Below, in pieces: positions 10,997 to 18,920 of a stretch of DNA of 59,872 nt. The first letter of the stretch is position 1. Each line of letters opens with the position of its first letter. The notes beneath the pieces are model-generated. The model ran no database searches, had not been told where the DNA came from, and worked only from the letters and a program-made list of their open reading frames with translations. This DNA is from Microvirga sp. Lineage in GTDB: Bacteria > Pseudomonadota > Alphaproteobacteria > Rhizobiales > Beijerinckiaceae. The position numbers were made by a program, and so were the translations under genes. The stretch is taken from contig NZ_JACXAB010000024.1 of the NCBI RefSeq assembly GCF_014699075.1, positions 1-59,872 on the forward strand, written 5' to 3'.

Positions 10997-11452
10997 CTAT
11001 CGATCCACGACAGCGCGGAACGTGATCTCAACGAGCTGTTGCGGGAAGGCGAGCCGTGACACGCCAATTAGGTTGCTCGCGAGCTGGGGTATCTCTGCAC
11101 TATAAACCTGCTTGCGAACCTTGGAAGCCGCACTGAACGCTGCGTCGACGTCCAGCACGTAAAGTGTCTCCTCTACGACGTCATCGAAGGAGGCTCCGAA
11201 CTGTGCTAGCAGGATCCGCGCATTTTCGTAAGTCTGGCGGATTTGCGCTTCCATGTTGTCGAAAGATTGGGGCTTTCCAGTTTCATCGAGATCGGCCGGA
11301 GCCACAAGGTTGCCCACAGAGTCGTGGCTCAATTGCCCAGAGACGTAGATCGTATCCTTGACCTCGATCGCCTGCGCATATCCGAAGGCTTTCTCCCAGG
11401 CGACGCCGTGATTTGCTGCCTGAACCGGTGCCGTAGTTTTGCTATCACTCAT
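10997..11452 (-). CDS. RidA/YjgF/YER057c/UK114 family protein
   Basis: A 151-residue RidA-fold protein, probably a trimeric cytoplasmic enamine/imine deaminase or a relative. The family blocks are visible as AIEVKDTIYVSGQLSHDSVGN (about 28-48), QIRQTYENARILLAQFGASFDDVVEETLYV (about 70-99) and the C-terminal LVEITFRAVVD. The conserved Arg of true RidA (usually R.AV..LP) is not obvious in the stretch LIGVSRLAFPQQLVEI, although an Arg is present in GVSRLAFP. This places it in one of the Rid subfamilies rather than clearly in archetypal RidA. It lies 124 bases downstream of the alpha/beta hydrolase and ends in a terminator. Confidence 0.85.
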   Translation of the reverse strand: MSDSKTTAPVQAANHGVAWEKAFGYAQAIEVKDTIYVSGQLSHDSVGNLVAPADLDETGKPQSFDNMEAQIRQTYENARILLAQFGASFDDVVEETLYVLDVDAAFSAASKVRKQVYSAEIPQLASNLIGVSRLAFPQQLVEITFRAVVDR

Positions 11453-11576
11453 CCATTGCGCTCCCTAGCTTGCTGTCGGTCGACTGTACGATAGGCGTGG
11501 TAGGCCCCTCAGCCGCTGCAATTCCGACCTGTTCCGCGTAATGGCGGGATGTTCCCCGAGTTGGGTCAGCCCTGCC

Positions 11577-12398
11577 TTAAGCCTTGATGAAGGCCAGGAC
11601 GTCGGCGTTGAACTTGTCCGCCTCGATCTGCGCCAAGCCATGCGATCCGCCCGGGTAGACCTTGAACTGGGCGCCCTCGACGATCTTCGCGGCCTTTTCC
11701 GCCGAGGCCTTGATCGGCACGATCTGGTCGTCGTCGCCATGGATGATGAGCGTCGGCTTGTCGATCTTCTTCAGGCCCTCGGTGTAGTCGACTTCCGAGA
11801 ACTCCCGGACGCAATCGTACTCGCCCTTGATGCCGCCCATCATGCCCTGAAGCCAGAAGGACTCACGAAGGCCGTCATTGACCTTCGCACCGTCACGGTT
11901 GAAGCCGTAGAACGGGATTGTGAGATCCTTGAAGAACTGCGAGCGGTCGCCCGCCGTGCTCTGGCGGATGCCGTCGAAGACCTCCATGGGCGTGCCCTCC
12001 GGATTGGTCTCGGTCTTCAGCATCAGCGGCGGCACGGCCCCGACGAGCACCACCTTCGCGACACGCGCGGAGCCGTGGCGGCCGATGTAGTGCGCCACCT
12101 CGCCACCGCCGGTGGAATGGCCGATCATCACGATGTCGCGCAGATCAAGCATCTCGATCAGTTCGTCCAGGTCGTCGGCGTACTGGTCCATGTGGTTGCC
12201 GTTCCAGGTCTGGTCGGAGCGGCCGTGGCTGCGGCGGTCATGCGCGACGACCCGGTAGCCCTGCTGGCCGAAGAACAGCATCTGGCTGTCCCAGGCATCC
12301 GCGGACAGCGGCCATCCGTGCGAGAACAGGATCGGCTGACCCGTGCCCCAGTCTTTGTAGAAAATCTTGGTTCCGTCCTTCGTCGTGATCGTGCCCAT
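11577..12398 (-). CDS. Alpha/beta hydrolase, cofactor-free haloperoxidase/esterase type (copy A)
   Basis: A 273-residue alpha/beta hydrolase of the non-heme chloroperoxidase group. The oxyanion motif [13 protein letters not shown] (about 24-36), the nucleophile elbow GHSTGGGE (Ser near 95), the acid in [12 protein letters not shown] (about 217-228) and the final His in YPGGSHG (about 247-253) give a complete triad. Such enzymes act as esterases or perhydrolases. It is close in sequence to the hydrolase at 17745-18569, sharing blocks such as GRHG..RVAK and VPPLML.TE.NP.GTP. The two copies bracket the amidohydrolase operon. The start at 12398 is ATG, with AAGAAAGACTTTCA upstream. Confidence 0.92.
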   Translation of the reverse strand: MGTITTKDGTKIFYKDWGTGQPILFSHGWPLSADAWDSQMLFFGQQGYRVVAHDRRSHGRSDQTWNGNHMDQYADDLDELIEMLDLRDIVMIGHSTGGGEVAHYIGRHGSARVAKVVLVGAVPPLMLKTETNPEGTPMEVFDGIRQSTAGDRSQFFKDLTIPFYGFNRDGAKVNDGLRESFWLQGMMGGIKGEYDCVREFSEVDYTEGLKKIDKPTLIIHGDDDQIVPIKASAEKAAKIVEGAQFKVYPGGSHGLAQIEADKFNADVLAFIKA

Positions 12399-12561
12399 TG
12401 AAAGTCTTTCTTATGCTTGGGTGGGCGTTGCCGCCGCGCCCGATGCCATGGGCAGGGGACGGGAGGCTGTGCCGCCGCGGCGCCGAGGAAGGCGTCGCGG
12501 CGGGTGACGGGAGGGGCGATGTGCGGCTGATCGTGCAGCGCAACCGCCCCTCACCGCAATC

Positions 12562-14196
12562 TCAATGCGTGTCCCGGTTGGGTCTGCCGACCGCCAGGAA
12601 GTGTTGCACGAGAGGCGGCTCGGCCCCTTGATGGAAGCGGCGTGTCTCGGCCTGGATGTCGGCGTCGGCCTTCGAGACCCGCTTGTGCTGGCGAAGGTGC
12701 TCGGCCCAGGACTCGACGAAGAACCACTCCACGATGTGCTCGGGATCCGCCGCGTCCTCGGACACACCCCAGGCGTAGGCGCCGTCGCGGCGGCGCCCTT
12801 CTGAGAGACGCTCAAGAGCCGTCAGGAAGGCGGAGCGATCCGCCTGCCGGATGCGGTAGGTGACCATGATCATCACCGGTCCCCGGTCATGCGCGACGGG
12901 CTCGGCCATCGCCGGCTCGGGCCAGTGCAGCGAGGGCGTGAGATCGCCTTCCCCGCTCGGCAGGGGAGCCCGGTGCGCCAGCAGCGCCGCGATGGCGAGG
13001 CCAGTGCCCGCCACGATCAGGGTCGTGTCGGTCGTGATCTCCTGGGCGAGGAAGCCCCAGCCCAGGGAGCCCGCCGCCATGGCGCCATTGAACGCCGTGA
13101 GATAGATCGCCAGACCACGGCCCCGGATCCAGTTCGGCAGGATGGTCTGCATGGTGCTGTTGAGCGTGGTCAGCATGGCGATCCAGGCGATGCCGAGCAC
13201 GAAGGTCGCGATGATCGCCACGACCTCGGAGTTCGTCAGGGCCAGGAGGGTGGTCGCGCCGGCCGTCACGAGCGACATGGCGAGCACGAGCCGGTCTTGA
13301 CCCAGCCGGGCGCGAACCCGCGGCAGCAGGAGCGCACCCAGGATGGCGCCGGCCCCGACGCTGCCGAGCATCAGACCGTAGAAGTCCGGGCCACCGCCGA
13401 TCTCCTGGCGGGCCACGATGGGGAGGAGCGCCCAGACGGCGCTGGCGAAGGCGAAGTACAGCACCGCGCGCCACAGGATGCGATGCAGGTCATGACTGAC
13501 CCGGGCATAACGCAGACCCGCCCGCAGCGCCCCGCCGAAGTGCTCCCGCAGGCCATCATCCGCATCGGCTTCCCGCCGCCACCAGAGCAGGGCCCCGCCA
13601 ACGAGGATGTAGGTCATGACATCAAGGCCATAGACCGCCGCCGCTCCGAGGCCTGCCAGCAGGAAGCCTCCCAGGGCCGGACCGATGGAGCGGGCGATGT
13701 TGATGCCCAGGGAGTTCAGGGCCACGGCGCCCTTCAGGTCGGAGCGGGGAACGAGCTCAGGCGTGATCGCCTGCCAGGCCGGGGTTGCAAGCGCCGCACC
13801 GACTCCGCCAAGGAACGTAAGGGCCACAAGGCTCTCGACCGTGACCGATCCGGTCCAGGACAGGAACGCGAGCGTCGAACTCACGATGCCGAGCATGATC
13901 TGGATGGCGATCAGGAAGCGGCGCCGGTCGAGGATGTCGGACAGCACGCCGGCCGGAATGGCCAGGAGGAAGACCGGGAGGGTGCCCGCCGCCTGGATCA
14001 TGGCGACCGCGGCAGGCGAGGCGGAGATCTCCGTCACGAGCCAGGAGGATGACACGTCTCGCATGAAGGTGCCGACGTTGCCCAGCACCGTCGCGGTCCA
14101 GATCACCGCGAAGAGGCTGTGCCGCAGCGGCGCGAAGGTGCCCGGTGGCGGGGGAGGCGCTGCCCCTTCGGTGATCGTTCCTTGAGCTCCGGTCAT
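12562..14196 (-). CDS. MFS_3 family exporter fused to a C-terminal ABM-like domain
   Basis: A 544-residue major facilitator protein of the EntS-like MFS_3 group (PF05977). Residues about 20-420 hold 12 hydrophobic segments. FAVIWTATVLGNVGTFM marks TM1, SSWLVTEIS its loop, and DILDRRRFLI and ATPAWQAITPELVPRSDLKG are the cytoplasmic loops typical of the group. Residues about 440-544 form a soluble domain (MVTYRIRQADRSAFLTALE, then VEWFFVESWAEHLRQHKRVS) like antibiotic-biosynthesis monooxygenase folds. The fusion is usual for part of this family. It overlaps the DoxX gene by four bases, so both are translated as one unit. The substrate is unknown. Confidence 0.9.
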   Translation of the reverse strand: MTGAQGTITEGAAPPPPPGTFAPLRHSLFAVIWTATVLGNVGTFMRDVSSSWLVTEISASPAAVAMIQAAGTLPVFLLAIPAGVLSDILDRRRFLIAIQIMLGIVSSTLAFLSWTGSVTVESLVALTFLGGVGAALATPAWQAITPELVPRSDLKGAVALNSLGINIARSIGPALGGFLLAGLGAAAVYGLDVMTYILVGGALLWWRREADADDGLREHFGGALRAGLRYARVSHDLHRILWRAVLYFAFASAVWALLPIVARQEIGGGPDFYGLMLGSVGAGAILGALLLPRVRARLGQDRLVLAMSLVTAGATTLLALTNSEVVAIIATFVLGIAWIAMLTTLNSTMQTILPNWIRGRGLAIYLTAFNGAMAAGSLGWGFLAQEITTDTTLIVAGTGLAIAALLAHRAPLPSGEGDLTPSLHWPEPAMAEPVAHDRGPVMIMVTYRIRQADRSAFLTALERLSEGRRRDGAYAWGVSEDAADPEHIVEWFFVESWAEHLRQHKRVSKADADIQAETRRFHQGAEPPLVQHFLAVGRPNRDTH

Positions 14197-14618
14197 GGCT
14201 GTCCTCTCCGGGAGTTGACGAACAGGGCCGACATGATAAGTCCGCCCACGATGGCGGCATGTTCGAAGAAGGTTGCCGTCTGGCGCCCCCGATCCGGACC
14301 CTCGAACATCCAGAACGGATGCGCGAGCACGGTAGCTATGACGGTGAACACGGCCAGGATGCCGGCGCCGAGCCAGCAGGTGCGGCGGGTCAGGAAGAGC
14401 GCCGACCCGCCAAGTTGCGTCAGGATGACGGCGGCGGCGATCAGCGCCGCGGGCTGAAGGCCAAGGCCTGTGACCTCGGCGGTGGCTCCGCCGAAGTCGA
14501 CGAGCTTCACGACGCCGCTGATCAGGAAGGGCGATGCGAGCGCCAGGCGTGCCAGGGCGTCAAGCCCGGGCAGGGCCAGCATCCGGTTGATCGGACGGGG
14601 AGCCGCGATATCAATCAT
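14193..14618 (-). CDS. DoxX family membrane protein
   Basis: A 141-residue four-TM DoxX protein of the inner membrane. The ATG at 14618 has GGGAGGATGCG directly upstream and lies 11 bases after the amidohydrolase stop; the longer frame to 14645 would overlap that gene. The family pattern RLALASPFLISGVVKL in TM1, LGLQPAALIAA, LTQLGGSALFL and the C-terminal FFEHAAIVGGLIMSAL are visible. DoxX relatives act with oxidoreductases in redox or thiosulfate metabolism, but many are uncharacterised. Its job in this operon is unknown. Confidence 0.88.
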   Translation of the reverse strand: MIDIAAPRPINRMLALPGLDALARLALASPFLISGVVKLVDFGGATAEVTGLGLQPAALIAAAVILTQLGGSALFLTRRTCWLGAGILAVFTVIATVLAHPFWMFEGPDRGRQTATFFEHAAIVGGLIMSALFVNSRRGQP

Positions 14619-14629
14619 CGCATCCTCCC

Positions 14630-16606
14630 TCAGAACGCCCAGCACGAGCAGCCGAGCACGCCCCAGAACGAGCGGGCGTCCGAGGTTGGCGTGTTGGCGC
14701 CCCAGGCGCTGGCATGCGCGTGGCCATGCACGCCGCAGGAACTGGCGCAGGCGCAGGCCGCCGCCGCGAAGGCGTATTTGCGGGCCTCGTCATTGCCGGC
14801 GCGCTGCTGGTAGCCGCCATAGCTCCGGACGGGCGACCAGTCCGGCATGGGTGGAGGCAGCGACGGCGCGAGATCCTTGAACTCGGCGTCGCCATGCACG
14901 GGCGTGCCACCGAGAAGGGTGAGGACCGACGTGATGTCCTGGATCGCGTCCTCCGGAACGGCGAAGTAGTCGTCGGAGAGCACCGCCAGATCGGCCAGTT
15001 GGCCTTGCCTGATCTGACCCTTCTTGGTCTCCTCGTTTGAGAACCAGGTGTTGGCCTCGGTCCACAGCCGCAGGGCACTTTCGCGATCAAGGCGATTGGC
15101 TGCTGGATAAAGCGTCAGACCACCCAGCGTCCTGCCGGTCACAAGCCACGACAGGGAGATCCAGGGATTGTAGGAAGCAACACGGGTGGCGTCCGTGCCC
15201 GCGCCGACGGGCACGCCGGCCTCCAGCATGCGCTTGATGGGCGGCGTTTGCTCCGCCGCCTTGGTGCCGTAGCGCTCGACGAAATCCTCGCCCTGGAACG
15301 CCATCCGGTGCTGGACCGCAATGCCGCCGCCCAATGCGGCGATCCGGTCGATGTTGCGCTCGTCGATGGTCTCGGCATGGTCGAAGAACCAGTGCAGGCC
15401 CTCGAAGGGAATGTCGCGGTTCACCGTCTCGAACACGTCAAGCGCCCGGGTGATGGTCTCGTTATAGGTGGCGTGCATCCGCCAGGGCCAACGGTTCTCG
15501 ACCAGCAGGCGGACGACCGGCTCGAGGTCGCCTTCCATGTTGGGCGGCATCTCAGGCCGCTCGACCTTGAAGTCCTCGAAGTCGGCCGCGGAGTAGACCA
15601 GCATCTCGCCAGCACCGTTGTGGCGGTAGAGATCGTCGCCCTGGCCGGGCTTCACCTGCTTGGACCAGCTGTCGAAGTCCTTGAGCTCTTCCTTCGGCTT
15701 CTGGGTGAACAGGTTGTAGGCAAGGCGCACCGTGAGCTGGCCTTCCCGGTGCAGCTCCTCGATGATCTGGTAGTCGTCCGGATAGTTCTGGAAGCCGCCG
15801 CCGGCATCGATTACGCCGGTGACGCCGAGCCGGTTGACCTCGCGCATGAAGTGGCGCGAGGAGTTCTTCTGGTACTCTGGCGGGAGCTTCGGACCCTTCG
15901 CCAGGGTGGCGTACAGGATCGTAGCATTGGGCCTGGCGATCAGCAGGCCGGTGGGATTGCCGTTCGCATCCCGCTGGATCTCGCCGCCGGGCGGGTTTGG
16001 CGTGTCCTTGGTATAGCCAACCGCCCGCAGCGCCGCGCCGTTGAGCAGGGCACGGTCATACAGGTGGAGGATGAAGACAGGTGTGTCGGGCGAGACGGCG
16101 TTGATCTCGTCGAGGGTCGGCAGACGCTTCTCGGCGAACTGGTGCTCGGTGAAGCCGCCGACCACGCGCACCCATTGCGGGGCTGGGGTGCGGTCCACCT
16201 GCTCTTTCAGCATCCGCATGGCGTCCGCCAGGGAGCGCACGCCGTCCCAGCGCAGCTCCATGTTGTAGTTGAGGCCGCCGCGGATGATGTGCATGTGGCT
16301 GTCGATCAGCCCGGGAATGACGCGGCGTCCCTTGAGGTCGATCCGCTGCGTGGTCGGTCCGGCGAGAGGCATCACCTCCTGCTCGTTGCCGACGGCTGCG
16401 AAGCGCCCGTCCCGGATGAGAACGGCCGAGGCTTCGGGCTTCTGACGGTCGAGGGTCGTGATCCTCCCGTTGAACAGGATCAGGTCGGCTTGCATGGACG
16501 TGGCTCCCATCGGGGACTGGGTTGGGTCTGAAGCGCCGGCGGACGCGTGTGATCCGTGAAGGACAAAGCCCGCTGCGGCGCCGAGAAACGTGCGGCGCGT
16601 GGTCAT
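14630..16606 (-). CDS. Tat-exported YtcJ-type amidohydrolase with a Cys/His-rich C-terminal tail
   Basis: A 658-residue metal-dependent amidohydrolase of the YtcJ/Amidohydro_3 group. The N-terminus MTTRRTFLGAAAGF is a twin-arginine signal, so it acts in the periplasm. Residues about 40-75 form the beta-sandwich start (LILFNGRITTLDRQ), and the metal motif GLIDSHMHIIRGG lies at about 97-109. WFFDHAETID and GAGTDATRVASYNPW supply later metal and catalytic residues. The last 45 residues are unusual: a CACASSCGVHGHAHA run and a terminal FWGVLGCSCWAF. This tail is part of the frame and ends just before the DoxX start. Its ATG overlaps the XapX stop by four bases. The substrate is unknown. Confidence 0.9.
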   Translation of the reverse strand: MTTRRTFLGAAAGFVLHGSHASAGASDPTQSPMGATSMQADLILFNGRITTLDRQKPEASAVLIRDGRFAAVGNEQEVMPLAGPTTQRIDLKGRRVIPGLIDSHMHIIRGGLNYNMELRWDGVRSLADAMRMLKEQVDRTPAPQWVRVVGGFTEHQFAEKRLPTLDEINAVSPDTPVFILHLYDRALLNGAALRAVGYTKDTPNPPGGEIQRDANGNPTGLLIARPNATILYATLAKGPKLPPEYQKNSSRHFMREVNRLGVTGVIDAGGGFQNYPDDYQIIEELHREGQLTVRLAYNLFTQKPKEELKDFDSWSKQVKPGQGDDLYRHNGAGEMLVYSAADFEDFKVERPEMPPNMEGDLEPVVRLLVENRWPWRMHATYNETITRALDVFETVNRDIPFEGLHWFFDHAETIDERNIDRIAALGGGIAVQHRMAFQGEDFVERYGTKAAEQTPPIKRMLEAGVPVGAGTDATRVASYNPWISLSWLVTGRTLGGLTLYPAANRLDRESALRLWTEANTWFSNEETKKGQIRQGQLADLAVLSDDYFAVPEDAIQDITSVLTLLGGTPVHGDAEFKDLAPSLPPPMPDWSPVRSYGGYQQRAGNDEARKYAFAAAACACASSCGVHGHAHASAWGANTPTSDARSFWGVLGCSCWAF

Positions 16607-16881
16607 GACGCCCTCCTTTGGGCATCGGGGGTCTGTTGCGAGGATCTGGCCCCTTCCGGCAGGTGGCCGAAGACGTGCGGACGCACCTGATGCGACCAGG
16701 ACTGTGTCGCTGGCGCCTTCTGCCAGAAGCTCTTGATGAGGGGAGGGATCTGCTCGCCGACCAGGATGCCGAGCAGCCCCACCAGGGCGACCACCGGCGG
16801 CGCCGGCGAGCGCACGTTAAGCAGGCTGTAGATGATGCCGACCAGCAGGCCGGCCCCGAGCGACAGAAGGTAGACTTTCAA
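16603..16881 (-). CDS. XapX domain protein
   Basis: A 92-residue small membrane protein. The longest frame starts with GTG at 16962, but the strong GGGAGG at about 16887 points to TTG at 16881. That gives MKVYLLSLGAGLLVGIIYSL, the start typical of XapX proteins. Two hydrophobic hairpin segments follow: LLSLGAGLLVGIIYSLL and PPVVALVGLLGILVGEQ, then a polar tail. The second segment ends in the conserved GEQ(I/V)PP motif. XapX domains are of unknown function and are often found beside hydrolases like the ones here. The stop overlaps the amidohydrolase start (ATGA), so the genes are coupled. Confidence 0.88.
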   Translation of the reverse strand: MKVYLLSLGAGLLVGIIYSLLNVRSPAPPVVALVGLLGILVGEQIPPLIKSFWQKAPATQSWSHQVRPHVFGHLPEGARSSQQTPDAQRRAS

Positions 16882-16976
16882 CAACGCCTCCCTGGAGGAA
16901 TGCACAAGGAGGGGCGACGTATCGGTGACGATGCGGCGCCCCTTCGGCAGGGGGCGGGACACCTGCCTTCAACGAC

Positions 16977-17660
16977 TTATTCGGCAGCGACGGCCGGGGC
17001 GGATCCGTGAGCGCCTTCGCTGGCGCCGAACATAGTCTTGGCGTAGATGATGCCGAGGCCGTAGGAACCGCCGAACTTCTTCGCGATGCCCGTGGTCATG
17101 TCGTAGGTCTCGGTGCGGGCCCAGTCGCGCTGTAACTCCAGCAGGTATTGCAGCGAGGTCATCGGCCGGACGCCGGCCTGGACCATGCGTTCCACGGCAC
17201 GCTCGTGTGCCTCTGTGGAGACGTCGCCACAGGCATCGGTGATGATGTAGACCTCGAAGCCCTGGTCGAGCGCCGAGAGGGTCGGGCCGACGATGCAGAC
17301 GGAGGTCCAGAGGCCGGCGAAGACCAGGCGGTTCTTCCCGATCCGGTTCACCTCGTCGATGACGGCAGCGTCCTCCCAGGTGTTCATGGAGGTGCGGTCC
17401 AGGAGCTTCTGGCCTGGGAAGGCGTCAGTGATCTCGGAGAACATCGGGCCCGAGAAGCTCTTCTCCGCAACCGTGGTCAGGATCGTCGGTACCTTGAAGC
17501 CGGCGGCCGCCTCGGAGATCAGGGCTGCGTTGTTGCGCAGGTTCACCGCGTCGATGGACTTGGTCGCAAACGACATCTGCGACTGGAAGTCGATCAGGAT
17601 CAGGGCGTGATCGGTGGGGCTGACGAGCGTCGAGCCGGGGGTGGGAGTGGCTTTTGGCAT
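16977..17660 (-). CDS. Cysteine hydrolase of the isochorismatase superfamily (YcaC-like)
   Basis: A 227-residue isochorismatase-fold hydrolase. The catalytic Asp is in ALILIDFQSQMSF (about 19-31), the Lys in AEKSFSGPMF (about 65-74) and the nucleophilic Cys in AGLWTSVCIVGPT (about 114-126), giving the Asp-Lys-Cys triad of YcaC. The late segment VRPMTSLQYLLELQRDW and the final AKKFGGSYGLGI match YcaC-type octameric enzymes of unknown substrate. It is the first gene of the five-gene minus run 17660 to 12562. Amide or hydroxamate hydrolysis is the family-level expectation. Confidence 0.9.
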   Translation of the reverse strand: MPKATPTPGSTLVSPTDHALILIDFQSQMSFATKSIDAVNLRNNAALISEAAAGFKVPTILTTVAEKSFSGPMFSEITDAFPGQKLLDRTSMNTWEDAAVIDEVNRIGKNRLVFAGLWTSVCIVGPTLSALDQGFEVYIITDACGDVSTEAHERAVERMVQAGVRPMTSLQYLLELQRDWARTETYDMTTGIAKKFGGSYGLGIIYAKTMFGASEGAHGSAPAVAAE

Positions 17661-17744
17661 GGGTTGTCCTCGCGTTTAGGTTTCGTCCGATGCTGTGTTC
17701 CGTGTGAGGCACCGACCAGCGCACCGATGACCGGTCGGGCAAGC

Positions 17745-18569
17745 TCAGGCTCCCACGAAGGCCAGGAGGTCCTCGTTGAGTTGATTCTTGTGGGTTTCGG
17801 TGATGCCGTGCGGCCCGCCCGGATAAACCTTGAACGTGACATCCCTCACGAGCCGCGCGGACGCGCGTCCCGCCGCATCGAGTGGCACGATCTGGTCGTC
17901 GTCCCCGTGCAGGATCAGCGTCGGTCTGTCGAAGGTCTTGAGGTCGTGTGTGAAGTCGGTTTCCGAAAAGGCTTCGATGCAGTCATAAGCATTCTTGTGA
18001 CCGGCCATCATGCCTTGCGCCCGGAAGGACTCGATGAGGCCCTGGGAAAACTTGGCGCCGGGCCGGTTGAACCCGAAGAACGGTCCCGCGGCGAGGTCCC
18101 GGTACAGGTCGGCGCGGTTGTTCAACGAGGCGGCGCGCATTCTGTCGAACACCTCGATGGGCGTGCCGCCGGGATTGGCCTCGGTCTGCAGCATGAGCGG
18201 TGGAACCGCGGCGATCAGCCCGAGTTTCGCGACGCGTTTCGTGCCGTGGCGTCCGACATACCGCGCGACCTCGCCGCCACCGGTTGAGAAGCCGAACAAC
18301 ACAGCGTCCTGCAGATCAAGCCAATCCATCAACTCGGCAAGGTCGTCCGCGTATGTGTCCATGTCGTTGCCATGCCAAGGCTGGCTGGAACGACCATGCC
18401 CACGGCGATCATGCGCGATGCAGCGGTAGCCGTTCGCGGCCAGGTGCAGCATCTGCGCCTCCCAGCTGTCGGCGTTCAAAGGCCAGCCGTGACTGAAAAC
18501 AACCGGAGGACCGCTCCCCCAGTCCTTGAAGTAGATCTGCGTTCCATCCCTGGTACTGAGCATCGTCAT
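17745..18569 (-). CDS. Alpha/beta hydrolase, haloperoxidase/esterase type (copy B)
   Basis: A 274-residue paralogue of the hydrolase at 11577-12398. [44 protein letters not shown] (nucleophile Ser near 97), [14 protein letters not shown] and [20 protein letters not shown] give the complete triad and lid. The nucleophile elbow begins with Phe (GFSTGG) instead of the His in copy A (GHSTGG), which may change substrate preference. It lies 84 bases upstream of the YcaC-like gene on the same strand and probably leads the operon. Such enzymes hydrolyse esters or catalyse peroxide-dependent halogenation in vitro. Confidence 0.92.
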   Translation of the reverse strand: MTMLSTRDGTQIYFKDWGSGPPVVFSHGWPLNADSWEAQMLHLAANGYRCIAHDRRGHGRSSQPWHGNDMDTYADDLAELMDWLDLQDAVLFGFSTGGGEVARYVGRHGTKRVAKLGLIAAVPPLMLQTEANPGGTPIEVFDRMRAASLNNRADLYRDLAAGPFFGFNRPGAKFSQGLIESFRAQGMMAGHKNAYDCIEAFSETDFTHDLKTFDRPTLILHGDDDQIVPLDAAGRASARLVRDVTFKVYPGGPHGITETHKNQLNEDLLAFVGA

Positions 18570-18920
18570 CGGACCGGGTCCTCACGTGATAGGTTGATCA
18601 GCCCAGGCCATCGAACGATGGCTCGACCAGGTGGTTCGCATCCTCCTGTTCCAAGGAGTTGTTGGCCTGCTGCTCCCGGTGTGGAGTTCACCCCGGAGGT
18701 CTGCGTGGATCATCGCGTTTCCGTCAGGGCCGCCGATTTCCGCAGCCACAGTGCCCCGATCCGGTCCGGACAGGGAGTTAATCGCCGTGAATTTCTGTGA
18801 AATGGCGCAAATACGCGGCGTCCTCGCGAGCGGAGTTGCGTCCGACGATCCTGAGACGCGTCGGGCAAGACTTGGAACCGCTAAAGAGGCTCCTGACGGA
18901 GCAATCCGTGCGGGATTCGG
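18570..18920. other. Intergenic stretch, promoter region of hydrolase B
   Basis: About 350 bases between two minus-strand genes. A long plus-strand frame crosses it but continues antisense into the regulator gene, so it is not credible. No hairpin or repeat stood out. The hydrolase B promoter should lie here. Confidence 0.4.

Noticed and set aside
12889..14052. 387-codon plus-strand frame opposite the MFS_3 gene
   Set aside because: Gln/Arg/Gly-rich shadow with no hydrophobic or domain pattern.
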